A stretch of DNA of 56,123 nt from assembly GCA_023663865.1 (NCBI GenBank), contig JAMPGU010000011.1:1-56123 (forward strand), read 5' to 3'. The stretch comes from Clostridium sp. GTDB taxonomy: Bacteria; Bacillota; Clostridia; Oscillospirales; Acutalibacteraceae. Both the position numbers and the translations under genes were made by a program. The notes beneath the pieces are model-generated. The model had not been told where the DNA came from and made no database searches. It was given only the letters and a program-made list of their open reading frames with translations. Every line of letters starts with the position of its first letter. Position 1 is the first letter of the stretch. Below are positions 26,024 through 36,272 of the stretch, piece after piece.

Positions 26024-28242
26024 TGAACAGAACGATTGCAACAGTTGCTGTTGAAAATACTTTTTTTAATAAAGCCTCTGATTATGATTATTATATTAAG
26101 GATAATGATGTCAGCAAGGCCTGCGTTGGTATGCGTGTCAAGGTACCCTTCGGTAACGGAAACAAGCTGCGGGAGGGAATTGTAGTCAAGGTGTATACGG
26201 CAATCAATTCTGCATTGAAGGAAATAGATTCCTTTTTGGATGACAGTCCTGTTATCAGCGAAGAAATGGTTTCCCTTGCACTGTGGCTCAAGGAACGCTG
26301 TTTTTGCACAACCTACGATTGTTTAAAGCAGATGCTTCCTCGTGGCTTCGGTAAAATCGGTGATAAATCCTCAAAAATGGCAATGCTTGCTGTTGAAAAT
26401 GAGGATGAATTGCCTAAGCTGACACCAAAGCAGAGAAGTGTTGTTGATTTGCTTTTTGATATTGGTACTGCTTCCGTCAGTGAAATATGCGAATTCTGCT
26501 CCGTCGGCAAGGGTGTTCTTGATAATCTAAAGAAATATGGTGTCATTACCTATTATGATAAAGAGGTTTATCGCACGCCTTATAAAGCAAACGCTGTGAC
26601 AAATCATGATGAAATTATTTTATCTGATAAGCAGAATGCTGCATATAATATCTTCCTTAATATAATGAACGACGACGGCGGAACAGGACTGCTGTTTGGT
26701 GTAACCGGCAGCGGTAAGACGCAGGTATATTTAAAACTTATAGATAATGCTGTTGCAGAAAAAAAGGATGTTATTGTCCTTGTTCCTGAAATTAGCTTGA
26801 CTCCTCAGGCGCTTTCCATTTTTCATAGCCGATATGGAAATCAGGTTGCCGTTATTCACAGCGGACTTTCCTTAGGCGAACGAAACGATGAGTATAAGCG
26901 AATTGACCGAGGAGAAGCTAAAATTGTAGTCGGTACTCGCAGTGCTGTTTTTGCACCGGTTCATAATCTTGGACTGATTATTATGGATGAAGAGCAGGAG
27001 AATACGTATAAGAGCGAGCGTACACCAAGGTATCATGCAAAGGATGTTGCCAATTTTAGAGCCAAATATAATAAGGCACTGTTTTTTATGGTGTCTGCAA
27101 CGCCGAGCTTAGAATCCTACTCAAATGCTATGAGTGAAAAGTATACGCTTTTCGAGCTTGATGAAAGATATGGAGACTCAAAGCTGCCGGAGGTCATAAC
27201 TGTAGATATGAAGGATGAGATGAAAAACGGTAACAAATCACCAATTTCATCCAAATTAAAGGCACTTTTGCAGGAAACACTGGACAACAATAAACAGGCT
27301 ATACTATTAATTAACAGGCGTGGGTATAATACCTTTATAGCATGTAATGACTGCGGACATGTAATAACCTGCCCACATTGCTCCATTTCCTTGACTTATC
27401 ATAGCTATAATAACAGACTTACCTGTCACTATTGCGGTTACACAAAGATACTTGACAATAAGTGTCCCGAGTGTGGCAGTAACAATGTCAGGTACAGCGG
27501 CTACGGAACGCAGAGAATTGAGGATGAGTTGCAGGCTCTTTTTCCATCTGCTCAAATACTCAGAATGGACGCCGATACAACCTCAGCAAAATTCAGCCAT
27601 GACAAGCTGTTTACTTCTTTTAAAAATCACGAATATGATTTTCTCATCGGTACGCAGATGGTAGCGAAAGGACTTGATTTTCCCGATGTTACGCTTGTTG
27701 GTGTTGTAAATGCGGATAATTCACTTTATGATGAAAATTATAACAGCACGGAGCGTTCCTTTGATTTAATCACGCAGGTGATTGGCAGAAGCGGTAGACG
27801 TGATGGAAACGGCAGGGCAGTTATTCAGACAATTAATCCGTATAACCAGACTCTTTATTATGCTTCAATGCAGGACTATAAGGGATTTTTTAATAATGAA
27901 ATAGCACTGAGAAAGGCAATGATATATCCGCCTTATTGTGATATTTATTCAGCGTCCTTTGTTGGTGAAAATGAGAATACTGTTGCACTGTGTGCAAAAA
28001 GCTTTTTTGATATTCTGCGTGAGCTTAATGCTGAAAACAGCAATAAGCTTATTGTGCTTGGACCCAGTCCTGCTAAGATATCAAAGCTGAATAATCAGTA
28101 TAGATATAGATTATCTATAAAATGTAAGAATTCAAAAAGTGTTAGAAATTTGTTAAATAAGATTTTAGAAAAACTTAGTAAAATGAAAGAATATAAGGAT
28201 ATTCTGATATCCGTTGACTTAAATCCGTTTGATTTAAGCTAG
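26023..28242 (+). CDS. priA: primosomal replication restart helicase PriA
   Basis: Full-length (739 residues) superfamily 2 helicase that reloads the replisome at stalled forks. Walker A is LLFGVTGSGKTQVY, the DEAH-box position reads MDEEQENTYKSERTPRYHAKDVA, and VSATPSLESY is motif III. Eight cysteines in CNDCGHVITCPHC and CHYCG...CPECGSN bind two zinc ions. GTQMVAKGLDFPDVTLVGVVNAD and VIGRSGRRDGNG are motifs V and VI. It overlaps rpoZ by one base and is followed by def. Confidence 0.96.
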   Translation: MNRTIATVAVENTFFNKASDYDYYIKDNDVSKACVGMRVKVPFGNGNKLREGIVVKVYTAINSALKEIDSFLDDSPVISEEMVSLALWLKERCFCTTYDCLKQMLPRGFGKIGDKSSKMAMLAVENEDELPKLTPKQRSVVDLLFDIGTASVSEICEFCSVGKGVLDNLKKYGVITYYDKEVYRTPYKANAVTNHDEIILSDKQNAAYNIFLNIMNDDGGTGLLFGVTGSGKTQVYLKLIDNAVAEKKDVIVLVPEISLTPQALSIFHSRYGNQVAVIHSGLSLGERNDEYKRIDRGEAKIVVGTRSAVFAPVHNLGLIIMDEEQENTYKSERTPRYHAKDVANFRAKYNKALFFMVSATPSLESYSNAMSEKYTLFELDERYGDSKLPEVITVDMKDEMKNGNKSPISSKLKALLQETLDNNKQAILLINRRGYNTFIACNDCGHVITCPHCSISLTYHSYNNRLTCHYCGYTKILDNKCPECGSNNVRYSGYGTQRIEDELQALFPSAQILRMDADTTSAKFSHDKLFTSFKNHEYDFLIGTQMVAKGLDFPDVTLVGVVNADNSLYDENYNSTERSFDLITQVIGRSGRRDGNGRAVIQTINPYNQTLYYASMQDYKGFFNNEIALRKAMIYPPYCDIYSASFVGENENTVALCAKSFFDILRELNAENSNKLIVLGPSPAKISKLNNQYRYRLSIKCKNSKSVRNLLNKILEKLSKMKEYKDILISVDLNPFDLS

Positions 28243-28263
28243 ATTGTTTATTGGGAGAATATA

Positions 28264-28722
28264 ATGGCATTAAGAAATATTGTAAAATTAGGTGATCCTG
28301 TTTTGTATAAAAAAAGCAGAGCAGTAGAAAAGTTTGATGACAGACTGGCAACCTTAATTGATGATATGCTGGAGACAATGTATGACGGCAATGGTGTAGG
28401 TCTTGCTGCTGTGCAGGTAGGCGTATTAAAAAGAGTTGTTGTTATTGATATCGGTGATGGTCCGATGGAGCTTGTAAATCCTGAAATTACTCTGTCTGAA
28501 GGGGAACAAATCAGCCAAGAGGGCTGTCTCTCTCTTCCGGGAAAATGGGGGAATACAAAACGTCCTCTAAAGGTTCAGGTTAAGGCACAGGACAGAAATG
28601 GCAAGTGGCAGGTGTTTACAGGTGAAAACCTTAAGGCAAAGGCTTTTTGTCATGAGATTGATCATCTCGACGGCATTTTATTTACATCTCATCTTGCTGA
28701 GGGTGAAACATTACAGGGGTAG
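28264..28722 (+). CDS. def: peptide deformylase
   Basis: Removes the formyl group from nascent N-terminal methionine; acts with Fmt encoded next door. The three motifs are [12 protein letters not shown] (about residue 44), [10 protein letters not shown] (about 88) and [12 protein letters not shown] (about 130), giving the Cys and two His metal ligands and the catalytic Glu. At 152 residues it is a typical type 1 enzyme. GGGAG lies a few bases before the ATG. Confidence 0.97.
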   Translation: MALRNIVKLGDPVLYKKSRAVEKFDDRLATLIDDMLETMYDGNGVGLAAVQVGVLKRVVVIDIGDGPMELVNPEITLSEGEQISQEGCLSLPGKWGNTKRPLKVQVKAQDRNGKWQVFTGENLKAKAFCHEIDHLDGILFTSHLAEGETLQG

Positions 28723-28730
28723 TTCGTTTT

Positions 28731-29660
28731 ATGAATATAGTATTTATGGGTACTCCGGATTTCGCAGTACCTTGTTTACAAAAATTGATTGATGAATCAC
28801 ACAATGTGCTGGGTGTCTTTTCTCAGCCCGATAAGCCGGTAGGAAGAAAGCAGATACTGACGCCTCCTCCTGTGAAGCAATGTGCTGTGGAGAATCACAT
28901 TCCTGTATACCAGCCGAGTTCAGTAAAAAACAGCAATGCTCTTGACGTTATCAAGACGCTTAATCCGGACATTATCGTTGTTGTTGCTTATGGTAAAATT
29001 TTACCTAAGGAGATACTGAACGCTGCAAAATACGGATGTATTAATGTCCACGCATCACTTCTTCCCAAATACCGTGGTGCTGCACCTATCCAGTGGGCGG
29101 TACTCAATGGCGATTCCGTTACCGGTGTTACAATTATGCAGATGGATGAAGGTCTTGATACCGGAGATATGCTGTATGCAGAGGAAACGCCTATTGGTAT
29201 TAATGAAACCAGTGAAGAGCTGTTTGAACGTTTATCTGTCATCGGTGCAAATGCTTTAGCGAAAACCTTGGTTACTATAGAAAAAGGAGATGCAATTGCA
29301 GTGCCGCAGTCTGATTTAGATTGTGGATATGCCTCTAAAATAACTAAGGTGCTTTCACCTATTGATTGGAATAAGCCTGCTTATCAGATTCATAATCAGG
29401 TTAGGGGACTGCAGACCTGGCCTTGTGCCTCCAGTGTCCTCAATGGCAAAAATGTTAAAATTCACAAAACTGCATTGTCTGAAAAAAATGGGGCAAATGC
29501 AGGAGAAATTATTGATAATAACGGCGTATTAACTGTATGCTGTGGAGATAATAAATGTGTTGATATTTTAGAGCTGCAGCTTGACGGCAAGAAAAAGATG
29601 GACACAAAATCCTTCCTTGCAGGCAATAAGGTTGCGCTTGGAACGATTATGGGAGTGTAG
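28731..29660 (+). CDS. fmt: methionyl-tRNA formyltransferase
   Basis: Formylates initiator Met-tRNA using 10-formyl-THF. IVFMGTPDFAVPCLQKLID opens the Rossmann core. The catalytic region NVHASLLPKYRGAAPIQWAVLNG and the downstream GVTIMQMDEGLDTGDML are fully conserved, and a C-terminal OB-like domain follows from about residue 205. Length (309) is normal. It begins eight bases after def, the usual def-fmt pair. Confidence 0.97.
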   Translation: MNIVFMGTPDFAVPCLQKLIDESHNVLGVFSQPDKPVGRKQILTPPPVKQCAVENHIPVYQPSSVKNSNALDVIKTLNPDIIVVVAYGKILPKEILNAAKYGCINVHASLLPKYRGAAPIQWAVLNGDSVTGVTIMQMDEGLDTGDMLYAEETPIGINETSEELFERLSVIGANALAKTLVTIEKGDAIAVPQSDLDCGYASKITKVLSPIDWNKPAYQIHNQVRGLQTWPCASSVLNGKNVKIHKTALSEKNGANAGEIIDNNGVLTVCCGDNKCVDILELQLDGKKKMDTKSFLAGNKVALGTIMGV

Positions 29661-29665
29661 TTTAT

Positions 29666-30361
29666 ATGGGTGCTTATTTTGCATATTACCTTACAGGCTT
29701 TATTATGATACCTGTTTTTCTCTTTGCATTGTTTTGTCAGATGAAGGTGAAAAGCTCTTTTGCCAAGTATTCTCGAGTAAGTAACAGAAGAGGTATGACA
29801 GGTGCTGATGCAGCTTATAAACTTTTGATGCTCAATGGTATTACAGATGTTAAAATTAAAAGAGTTGCCGGTTCACTGACGGATTATTACGACCCAAAGG
29901 CGAAAGAAATTTGTCTTAGCGAAGATGTTTTTAATTCCAGAAGTGTTGCAGCGATAGGTGTTGCCTGTCACGAGGCAGGTCATGCTTGTCAGCACGCACA
30001 GGGTTATGCGCCATTAAAGCTGAGAAATTTCGTTATTCCTGCAACCAGAATCGGCTCAGCACTTGGTGTTCCTCTTGCGCTGATTGGTATGGTGATTTAC
30101 AGTGATCCGCTCATATACGCAGGAATTATTCTTTACAGTGTCGTTGCATTATTTCAGCTTATAACCTTGCCTGTTGAATTTAATGCTTCCAAAAGAGCAC
30201 TGCAGACGATTGACAGCAATGAATTTTTAGATAGTGAAGAATACAAGGGTGCAAGGAAAGTATTGACTGCGGCGGCACTGACCTATGTTGCAGCTCTTGC
30301 TTCGGCAATTGCCACATTGCTAAGATTATTATTAATTCTGAACAGAGGAAACAGACGTTAA
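29666..30361 (+). CDS. membrane zinc metallopeptidase (YugP family)
   Basis: A 231-residue integral membrane protein. An N-terminal hydrophobic segment (YFAYYLTGFIMIPVFLFALF) is followed by a cytoplasmic region with VACHEAGHACQHAQGYAPL, the HExxH zinc site near residue 97, and two or three more hydrophobic segments. This is the YugP/Zn_peptidase_2 (PF04298) family, common between fmt and rsmB in Clostridia. Its substrate is unknown. It overlaps rsmB by one base (TAATG). Confidence 0.9.
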   Translation: MGAYFAYYLTGFIMIPVFLFALFCQMKVKSSFAKYSRVSNRRGMTGADAAYKLLMLNGITDVKIKRVAGSLTDYYDPKAKEICLSEDVFNSRSVAAIGVACHEAGHACQHAQGYAPLKLRNFVIPATRIGSALGVPLALIGMVIYSDPLIYAGIILYSVVALFQLITLPVEFNASKRALQTIDSNEFLDSEEYKGARKVLTAAALTYVAALASAIATLLRLLLILNRGNRR

Positions 30362-31596
30362 TGAAAAGTGCAAGATTAGTTGCTTTTGAAACCTTATACA
30401 AGATTTTTTACGATAATTCTTATTCTAATATAGCACTTGATAAAGCGCTTCGTGATATTGAAGATGATAAAGCATTTATCTCTGCACTTGTATATGGAGT
30501 TGTCGAGCGAAAAATAACACTTGATTATTTTATTAATAAGTATATAACTTCAAAACCAAAGCCTAAGATTATGACAATTCTCAGGCTTGGTGCGTATCAG
30601 CTTTTGTTTATGGAAAAGGTGCCGGACAGTGCCGCAATTAACGAAAGCGTTGAACTGACAAAAATAATAAAGCAGGATTATTATAGCAAGCTGGTTAATG
30701 CTGTTTTACATAAAATTAAGTGCGATAAAACAATGCCGGATGATTTATCGGTAAAATATTCTGTTCCGCAGAATTTGATTAATATGTGGATGAAACAGTA
30801 TGGTGATGATACTGTGAAAGAATTTTTACCTGCTGTTAATGATAAACCGCCAGTCTTTGCTATTCCCAACACCCTCTATGTTGATGCGGATGAACTGTCC
30901 TATGAACTAAGTGCAGAGGGTATTGAAAATGAGGCTGTAAACGGTGTTGTTATCATTTATTCCGGATTTGATTTAAAAAACAGCAAAACTTTTAAAAATG
31001 GTCTGTTTTATATTGAGGATTTATCAAGTTATGAATGTGCAAAGGCTCTTGCTGCGATGCCGGGCGATACGGTACTGGATGTTTGTTCAGCCCCGGGTGG
31101 TAAGGCATTTACGATTGCACAGTCTATGAATAATATGGGCAGTGTTCACTGCTTTGATTTGTATGACCATAGAGTTAAGCTGATTGAGGATGGTGCGCAA
31201 AGGCTTGGTCTTACCTGCATAAAGCTGCAAAAAAATGATGCTTTGATTTACAGCAGCTCGATACCAATGGCTGATAAAATCATCTGTGATGTTGTCTGCT
31301 CAGGTTTTGGTATTATTAGAAGAAAGCCGGAAATCAGATACAAAAATCTTGATGACATTAAAGAGCTGCCTGAAATTCAGCTTGGTATATTAACAACATC
31401 AGCAAGATATTTAAAAGCAGGCGGCAGAATGGTTTATTCTACCTGTACTCTTAATAAAAAAGAAAATGAAAAAGTAGTTTCTGCTTTTTTGAATAATAAC
31501 AAAAATTTTGAACTCGTAAGTGAAAAAACAACCTTTCCGTCAAAATTCGGCGGTGATGGATTTTATTTCGCCATATTAAAGAAAAATGAAAACTGA
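30361..31596 (+). CDS. rsmB: 16S rRNA cytosine-C5 methyltransferase RsmB
   Basis: Methylates a 16S rRNA cytosine (C967 in E. coli) using SAM. An N-terminal NusB-like domain (about 1-130; LRLGAYQLLFMEKVPDSAAINESVEL) precedes the Rossmann methyltransferase domain. LDVCSAPGGKAF is the SAM motif, IICDVVCSGFGIIRRKPEI the motif IV region and YSTCTLNKKENE motif VI with the catalytic cysteine. Motif IV reads DVVCSG in place of the usual DAPCSG; both cysteines remain. It overlaps yugP by one base and rlmN by 11. Confidence 0.95.
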   Translation: MKSARLVAFETLYKIFYDNSYSNIALDKALRDIEDDKAFISALVYGVVERKITLDYFINKYITSKPKPKIMTILRLGAYQLLFMEKVPDSAAINESVELTKIIKQDYYSKLVNAVLHKIKCDKTMPDDLSVKYSVPQNLINMWMKQYGDDTVKEFLPAVNDKPPVFAIPNTLYVDADELSYELSAEGIENEAVNGVVIIYSGFDLKNSKTFKNGLFYIEDLSSYECAKALAAMPGDTVLDVCSAPGGKAFTIAQSMNNMGSVHCFDLYDHRVKLIEDGAQRLGLTCIKLQKNDALIYSSSIPMADKIICDVVCSGFGIIRRKPEIRYKNLDDIKELPEIQLGILTTSARYLKAGGRMVYSTCTLNKKENEKVVSAFLNNNKNFELVSEKTTFPSKFGGDGFYFAILKKNEN

Positions 31597-32638
31597 TATT
31601 AAGTCATTAACCTTACAACAACTTAATAATCTGATGTCTGATTTGTCACTTCCCAAATTTCGTGCAGGGCAAATATACAAATGGCTGCACCAATCAGGTG
31701 TCAAATCCTTTGATGAAATGACAAATCTGAGCAAGGAGCTCAGAGCAAAGCTTGCTGAAAATTATTATATTTCCTCTTGTGCTATTGAGGATAAATATGT
31801 TTCGGCTATTGATGATACAGTGAAGTATCTTTTTAGACTTGCGGATGGAGAATATATTGAGAGTGTAGTTATGAAGTATAAATACGGCTACACCATATGC
31901 GTTTCCTCCCAGGTGGGATGTAAAATGGGATGTACCTTTTGTGCATCAACCTTAGCGGGATTCAAACGTAATTTAACTGCCGGTGAAATTGAGTCCCAAA
32001 TTCACAGTGCGCAGAATGATTTGGATATCCGCATTTCTCATATTGTTATGATGGGGATAGGGGAACCGCTTGATAATTTTGATAATGCTATTACTTTTTT
32101 AAATAACGTAAACTGTGAAAATGGTCTTAACATATCCATGCGCAATATAACAATTTCAACCTGCGGTGTTGTACCGAGAATTTATGACTTGATGGATATG
32201 AATTTACAGCTTACCCTGACAATTTCTCTTCATGCACCTAATGACGCTGTAAGGTCAAGGACAATGCCGATAAATAATAAGTACAATATGGATGAGCTTC
32301 TTAAAGCCTGTTTTGCATATGGTAAGAAAACAGGCAGGCGAGTAAGCTTTGAATATACTTTAATTAAAGGTGTGAATGACAGTGAGAGAGATGCAAAAGA
32401 GCTTGCTGCAAGGCTCAGAGGAAGTCTCTGTCATGTAAATCTTATACCTGTTAATGATGTTAAGGAAAGAAATAATATTCGTTCCTCCAAGGAGGATATT
32501 ATTAAATTTTCCAATATGTTGAAAAGAAATGGAATTAATGCTACAATAAGAAGAACCTTAGGGGCAGATATTAATGCCTCCTGCGGTCAGCTTAGACGAA
32601 TGAAAAATCGAGGTGAGATTGTTGAGAATAATTGCTAA
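31586..32638 (+). CDS. rlmN: dual-specificity 23S rRNA/tRNA adenine-C2 methyltransferase RlmN
   Basis: Radical SAM enzyme that methylates A2503 of 23S rRNA and A37 of some tRNAs. The cluster motif is CKMGCTFCAS (about residues 112-121). The two catalytic cysteines fit the conserved C-terminal SCGQL (about 335) and the mobile loop. ISHIVMMGIGEPLDNFDNA and GVNDSERDAKELA are family markers. Length (350) is normal. It overlaps rsmB, and its 3' end overlaps prpC by 17 bases. Confidence 0.97.
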   Translation: MKTDIKSLTLQQLNNLMSDLSLPKFRAGQIYKWLHQSGVKSFDEMTNLSKELRAKLAENYYISSCAIEDKYVSAIDDTVKYLFRLADGEYIESVVMKYKYGYTICVSSQVGCKMGCTFCASTLAGFKRNLTAGEIESQIHSAQNDLDIRISHIVMMGIGEPLDNFDNAITFLNNVNCENGLNISMRNITISTCGVVPRIYDLMDMNLQLTLTISLHAPNDAVRSRTMPINNKYNMDELLKACFAYGKKTGRRVSFEYTLIKGVNDSERDAKELAARLRGSLCHVNLIPVNDVKERNNIRSSKEDIIKFSNMLKRNGINATIRRTLGADINASCGQLRRMKNRGEIVENNC

Positions 32639-33350
32639 AACCGATAAGGGCAATGTGCGTGATTCAAATCAGGATGCTTATGCTGTTGGTGAATTTTCAG
32701 ACGAGGTCGTATGGTCTGTTGTTTGCGATGGTATGGGCGGTGCTGCAGGCGGAAATATTGCGTCAGCATTGGCTGTTAAGGTCATAAGTGACAAAATCAA
32801 CGCTTCATACAGAGAAAAGATGCGCGATGCATCAATTAAGAATATGCTTGATTCAGCGTTAACTGCCGCGAATATTGAGGTTTATGATTTTGCTGAGGCT
32901 CAGCCTGATTTAAAAGGTATGGGCACAACTGTTGTGTGTGCAATTGTAAGAGACAATCAAGCCTATATTGCCCACGCAGGTGACAGCAGAGCTTATGTAA
33001 TTAATAATGGTAATGTAAGACAGATAACAACCGATCACAGTATGGTTCAGGATTTGCTCTCCCGCGGTAAAATTACCTTTGAAGAGGCGGAGCATCATCC
33101 CAATAAAAATATTATTACCAGAGCTGTCGGTGTTGACAAAAATATTGAAATAGATTTTGAACAGATAGATTTAGAGGATGATGATATTCTTCTGCTCTGT
33201 ACAGACGGATTATCTAATTATGTTTCAAATGATGAAATTGTAGAAATTATGAGTGACGGCAAGCGTTACGCATTTGCAGACAGATTGGTACAAAAGGCGA
33301 ATAGTAATGGCGGCGGTGACAATATAACCGTTGTAATCATATCAAAATAA
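32622..33350 (+). CDS. prpC: PP2C-type serine/threonine phosphatase
   Basis: A 242-residue PPM/PP2C phosphatase that reverses phosphorylation by the adjacent PASTA kinase. VCDGMGGAAGGNIAS, MGTTVVCAIV, HAGDSRAYV, ITTDHSM, LLCTDGLSNYV and GGGDNITVVII supply the metal-binding aspartates. I chose TTG at 32622 (MRIIAKTDKGNVRDSNQD) with GAGGTGA upstream because this aligns with the family's short N-terminus; an in-frame GTG at 32613 is the alternative. The phosphatase-kinase-rsgA order is conserved in Firmicutes. Confidence 0.94.
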   Translation: MRIIAKTDKGNVRDSNQDAYAVGEFSDEVVWSVVCDGMGGAAGGNIASALAVKVISDKINASYREKMRDASIKNMLDSALTAANIEVYDFAEAQPDLKGMGTTVVCAIVRDNQAYIAHAGDSRAYVINNGNVRQITTDHSMVQDLLSRGKITFEEAEHHPNKNIITRAVGVDKNIEIDFEQIDLEDDDILLLCTDGLSNYVSNDEIVEIMSDGKRYAFADRLVQKANSNGGGDNITVVIISK

Positions 33351-33364
33351 TGGAGTGAGCTGTT

Positions 33365-35377
33365 ATGGATAATTACGTTGGTAAAAGACTTGATAATAGA
33401 TATGAAATACAGGAGATAATCGGCGTTGGCGGTATGTCTGTTGTTTACAAGGCATATGACAGTGTGGATGACAGAATCGTGGCTGTTAAAATTCTCAAGG
33501 AAGAATTTATGTCCAACGATGATTTTGTAAGACGCTTTAAGAATGAAAGCAAGGCTATTGCATTGCTGTCTCATCCGAATATTGTTAAAGTGTATGATGT
33601 CAGCTTTGGTGAAAAGCTTCAGTATATTGTAATGGAATGTGTTGACGGAATCACATTAAAAGAATATATACAAAAGCAAAATGCAATTACTTGGAATGAT
33701 GCTTCCTTCTTTATTATTCAGATTCTCAGAGCGCTTCAGCATGCTCATGATAAAGGTATCGTTCATCGTGACATAAAGCCGCAGAATATTATTTTATTGT
33801 CAGATGGCAGTCTTAAAGTGGCTGATTTTGGTATTGCCAGATTTTCAAGAAGCGAGACCAAGACCTTAACAGATACGGCAATTGGTTCCGTGCATTATAT
33901 CAGCCCTGAGCAGGCTAAGGGTGAATTTACTGATGAAAAGGCGGACATATATTCTGTCGGTGTTGTTTTGTATGAAATGCTTGCAGGTAAAGTTCCTTTT
34001 GAGGCAGACAGTGCGGTTTCCGTTGCTTTAATGCAGCTGCAAAGCGATCCGGCTAAATTGACGGAAATTAATCCGGATATTCCTTTTGGCCTTGAGCAAA
34101 TCTGTGCGCACGCTATGCAGAAGGATCCTGATGACAGATATCAGTCAGCTACAGAAATGCTTGTTGATATCGAAGAGGTTATTAAAAATCCTGCTGCAGT
34201 ATTTGATTATTCATATTTTGTTGACAAGGAACCCACCAAGTATGTAATTCATGAGGATAATCAAAATGCCAGAGCAGTCTTGACTGTAGATAATGATTTA
34301 GATGATGAAGAGGATGAGGAAGAATATTACGACCCTAAGCATAAAAGCAAGGTCATTACTGCTGTAGTGATTGGCTTGATTGCACTTATTGCCGCTATTG
34401 TTATGGTGGTAATGCATTTCGCCGGTCCAACTGGCACAACAAAGGTGTTAGATAACTTTATCGGTCAGTCGTATGATGATTTAATCAGTACAAACAGTGA
34501 TTATACTTTTGTAATGCAGCAAGAAAAGACCGACGAGCAAGCACCCGGTACGATTATCAGTCAGATTCCGGAAGCCGGTACAAAGGTGATTGTCGGAACG
34601 CAGGTTACGCTTATTGTTGCTGCTTCCTCCGATGATATATCCGTACCTAATGTCTATGGCTTAACCAAGGAGCAGGCCGAGAAGGCTTTTGACCAAAAGG
34701 GTCTTAAAAATTATAAAATTACATCTATAGACAGTGATACGGTTGAAGAGGGCAAGATTGTATATACAGATCCAAAGGCAGAAAGCATTGTTGCTGCTGA
34801 CACACAAATTATTGTATATGTGAGTACAGGCCCGACAACAGCTGTCGTTGAGCGAATTAATGTGCCGGATGTTGTTGGACTGAAGCAGGAGGGCGCAAGA
34901 GCTTTTCTTGAAAAGCTGGGCTTCAAAAACATTAATTTTGTAACACAGGATAATATTGCTCCAAAAGGTGTTGTATTAGGTCAGTCTCCTGCTGCCGGTG
35001 TGTCTACAACACCTGATGATACAATTAAAATTACAATTTCCTCCGGTGTTACTACTACGACAACGAAGGCAAGCTATAAGGCATCCCTATCTGTAAGACT
35101 GCCGAATATTCCGGGTGAGACAGATACTTTGGAGATTGAACTGGACGGCAAGGTGCATTCAAGCACAAATGTAAAGCTGAACGGAAAGACTCAAAACTTT
35201 AGCGTTACTTTAGATGATATTGAAAATATAGAAATCAGAGTTTCATTGAAAAACACAGGCGCTGTGGATACACAGTCTGTTGATGGAAAGAAAAATCAAA
35301 ATTTAATTTTTGATTTTTCAAGCTTTGATGATGATTCGTCAGATAATTCAACCGATGATTCATCTGATGATAATTAA
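33365..35377 (+). CDS. prkC: PASTA-domain Ser/Thr protein kinase (PrkC/PknB type)
   Basis: A 670-residue membrane kinase that senses muropeptides or lipid II and controls growth, cell wall and germination in relatives. The kinase domain (about 10-270) has GVGGMSVVYKAYD, AVKILKEEF, HRDIKPQNII (catalytic Asp about 136) and DFGIARF with GSVHYISPEQA. One transmembrane segment lies at about 330-352. Three PASTA domains follow (about 357-565), and then a beta-rich end and an acidic Asp/Ser tail (FDDDSSDNSTDDSSDDN). It is 15 bases after prpC. Confidence 0.96.
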   Translation: MDNYVGKRLDNRYEIQEIIGVGGMSVVYKAYDSVDDRIVAVKILKEEFMSNDDFVRRFKNESKAIALLSHPNIVKVYDVSFGEKLQYIVMECVDGITLKEYIQKQNAITWNDASFFIIQILRALQHAHDKGIVHRDIKPQNIILLSDGSLKVADFGIARFSRSETKTLTDTAIGSVHYISPEQAKGEFTDEKADIYSVGVVLYEMLAGKVPFEADSAVSVALMQLQSDPAKLTEINPDIPFGLEQICAHAMQKDPDDRYQSATEMLVDIEEVIKNPAAVFDYSYFVDKEPTKYVIHEDNQNARAVLTVDNDLDDEEDEEEYYDPKHKSKVITAVVIGLIALIAAIVMVVMHFAGPTGTTKVLDNFIGQSYDDLISTNSDYTFVMQQEKTDEQAPGTIISQIPEAGTKVIVGTQVTLIVAASSDDISVPNVYGLTKEQAEKAFDQKGLKNYKITSIDSDTVEEGKIVYTDPKAESIVAADTQIIVYVSTGPTTAVVERINVPDVVGLKQEGARAFLEKLGFKNINFVTQDNIAPKGVVLGQSPAAGVSTTPDDTIKITISSGVTTTTTKASYKASLSVRLPNIPGETDTLEIELDGKVHSSTNVKLNGKTQNFSVTLDDIENIEIRVSLKNTGAVDTQSVDGKKNQNLIFDFSSFDDDSSDNSTDDSSDDN

Positions 35378-35387
35378 GAGGTAATTT

Positions 35388-36272
35388 ATGATTGATGGCA
35401 GATTAATCAAGGGTATAGGCGGTTTCTACTATGTAGAGACCGCTGATGCTATATATGAATGCAAAGCCAGAGGTATTTTCAGGAAGCAGAAAATTACCCC
35501 CCTTGTGGGCGATGTTGTTTCTATTTCTGTTAATGATAATTCAGAAAATACAATTAATGAGATCAGTGCGCGAAAGAATGCACTGGTCAGACCGCCTCTT
35601 GCTAATTTAGACCAGCTTTTTATCGTTGCGTCCATCGTTGACCCGGTCATTAATACAACTGTTATTGACAGACTTATAGCAATTGCTGAATATAAACAAA
35701 TTGAACCTATAATTGTTTTTACCAAAATTGATTTAGCTGATGACTATAAAAGGTATGTAGATATTTATTCTTCCGCCGGTTTTAAGGTGATTGCCTGTGA
35801 CAATAAAACAGGACTTGGCGCAGAGGCGGTTAAATCACTCCTGGGCGGAAAGGTCAGTGCTTTTACAGGAAATACAGGAGTAGGGAAGTCGTCACTATTA
35901 AATGCGATTGATAAAAATTTGGGAATTGCTATTGGCGAAACCAGTAAAAAGCTGGGCAGAGGTAAGCATACCACACGGCATTGTGAGCTTTACAAGGTGA
36001 ATGGCGGATATGTGGCTGATACACCCGGGTTCTCTTCCGTTGATTTTGAACGCTGTGAACAAATTTTAAAAGAGGATTTGCCTTATTGTTTCAGAGAGTT
36101 TGAGCCGTATCTTCCCGGCTGTAAGTTTCAGACAAATTGCGCACATATTAATGATAAAGGGTGTGCTGTTGTTGAAGCTGTTCAAAAGGGTGAAATATCA
36201 GCAGAAAGACATAACAGCTATGTCAGTCTGTACAATGAGGTAAAGGATATAAAGAAATGGCAGTTGAAATAA
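35388..36272 (+). CDS. rsgA: ribosome small subunit biogenesis GTPase RsgA
   Basis: A circularly permuted GTPase that acts in late 30S maturation. An OB-fold N-terminus (about 1-65) precedes the G domain, in the order TKID (G4), GNTGVGKSSLLNAI (G1) and DTPGFSS (G3). The C-terminal zinc site has CKFQTNCAHINDKGC. At 294 residues it matches the Bacillus CpgA/YloQ length. It follows prkC by 11 bases and overlaps thiN by 16. The rpe gene that often follows it is absent here. Confidence 0.96.
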   Translation: MIDGRLIKGIGGFYYVETADAIYECKARGIFRKQKITPLVGDVVSISVNDNSENTINEISARKNALVRPPLANLDQLFIVASIVDPVINTTVIDRLIAIAEYKQIEPIIVFTKIDLADDYKRYVDIYSSAGFKVIACDNKTGLGAEAVKSLLGGKVSAFTGNTGVGKSSLLNAIDKNLGIAIGETSKKLGRGKHTTRHCELYKVNGGYVADTPGFSSVDFERCEQILKEDLPYCFREFEPYLPGCKFQTNCAHINDKGCAVVEAVQKGEISAERHNSYVSLYNEVKDIKKWQLK

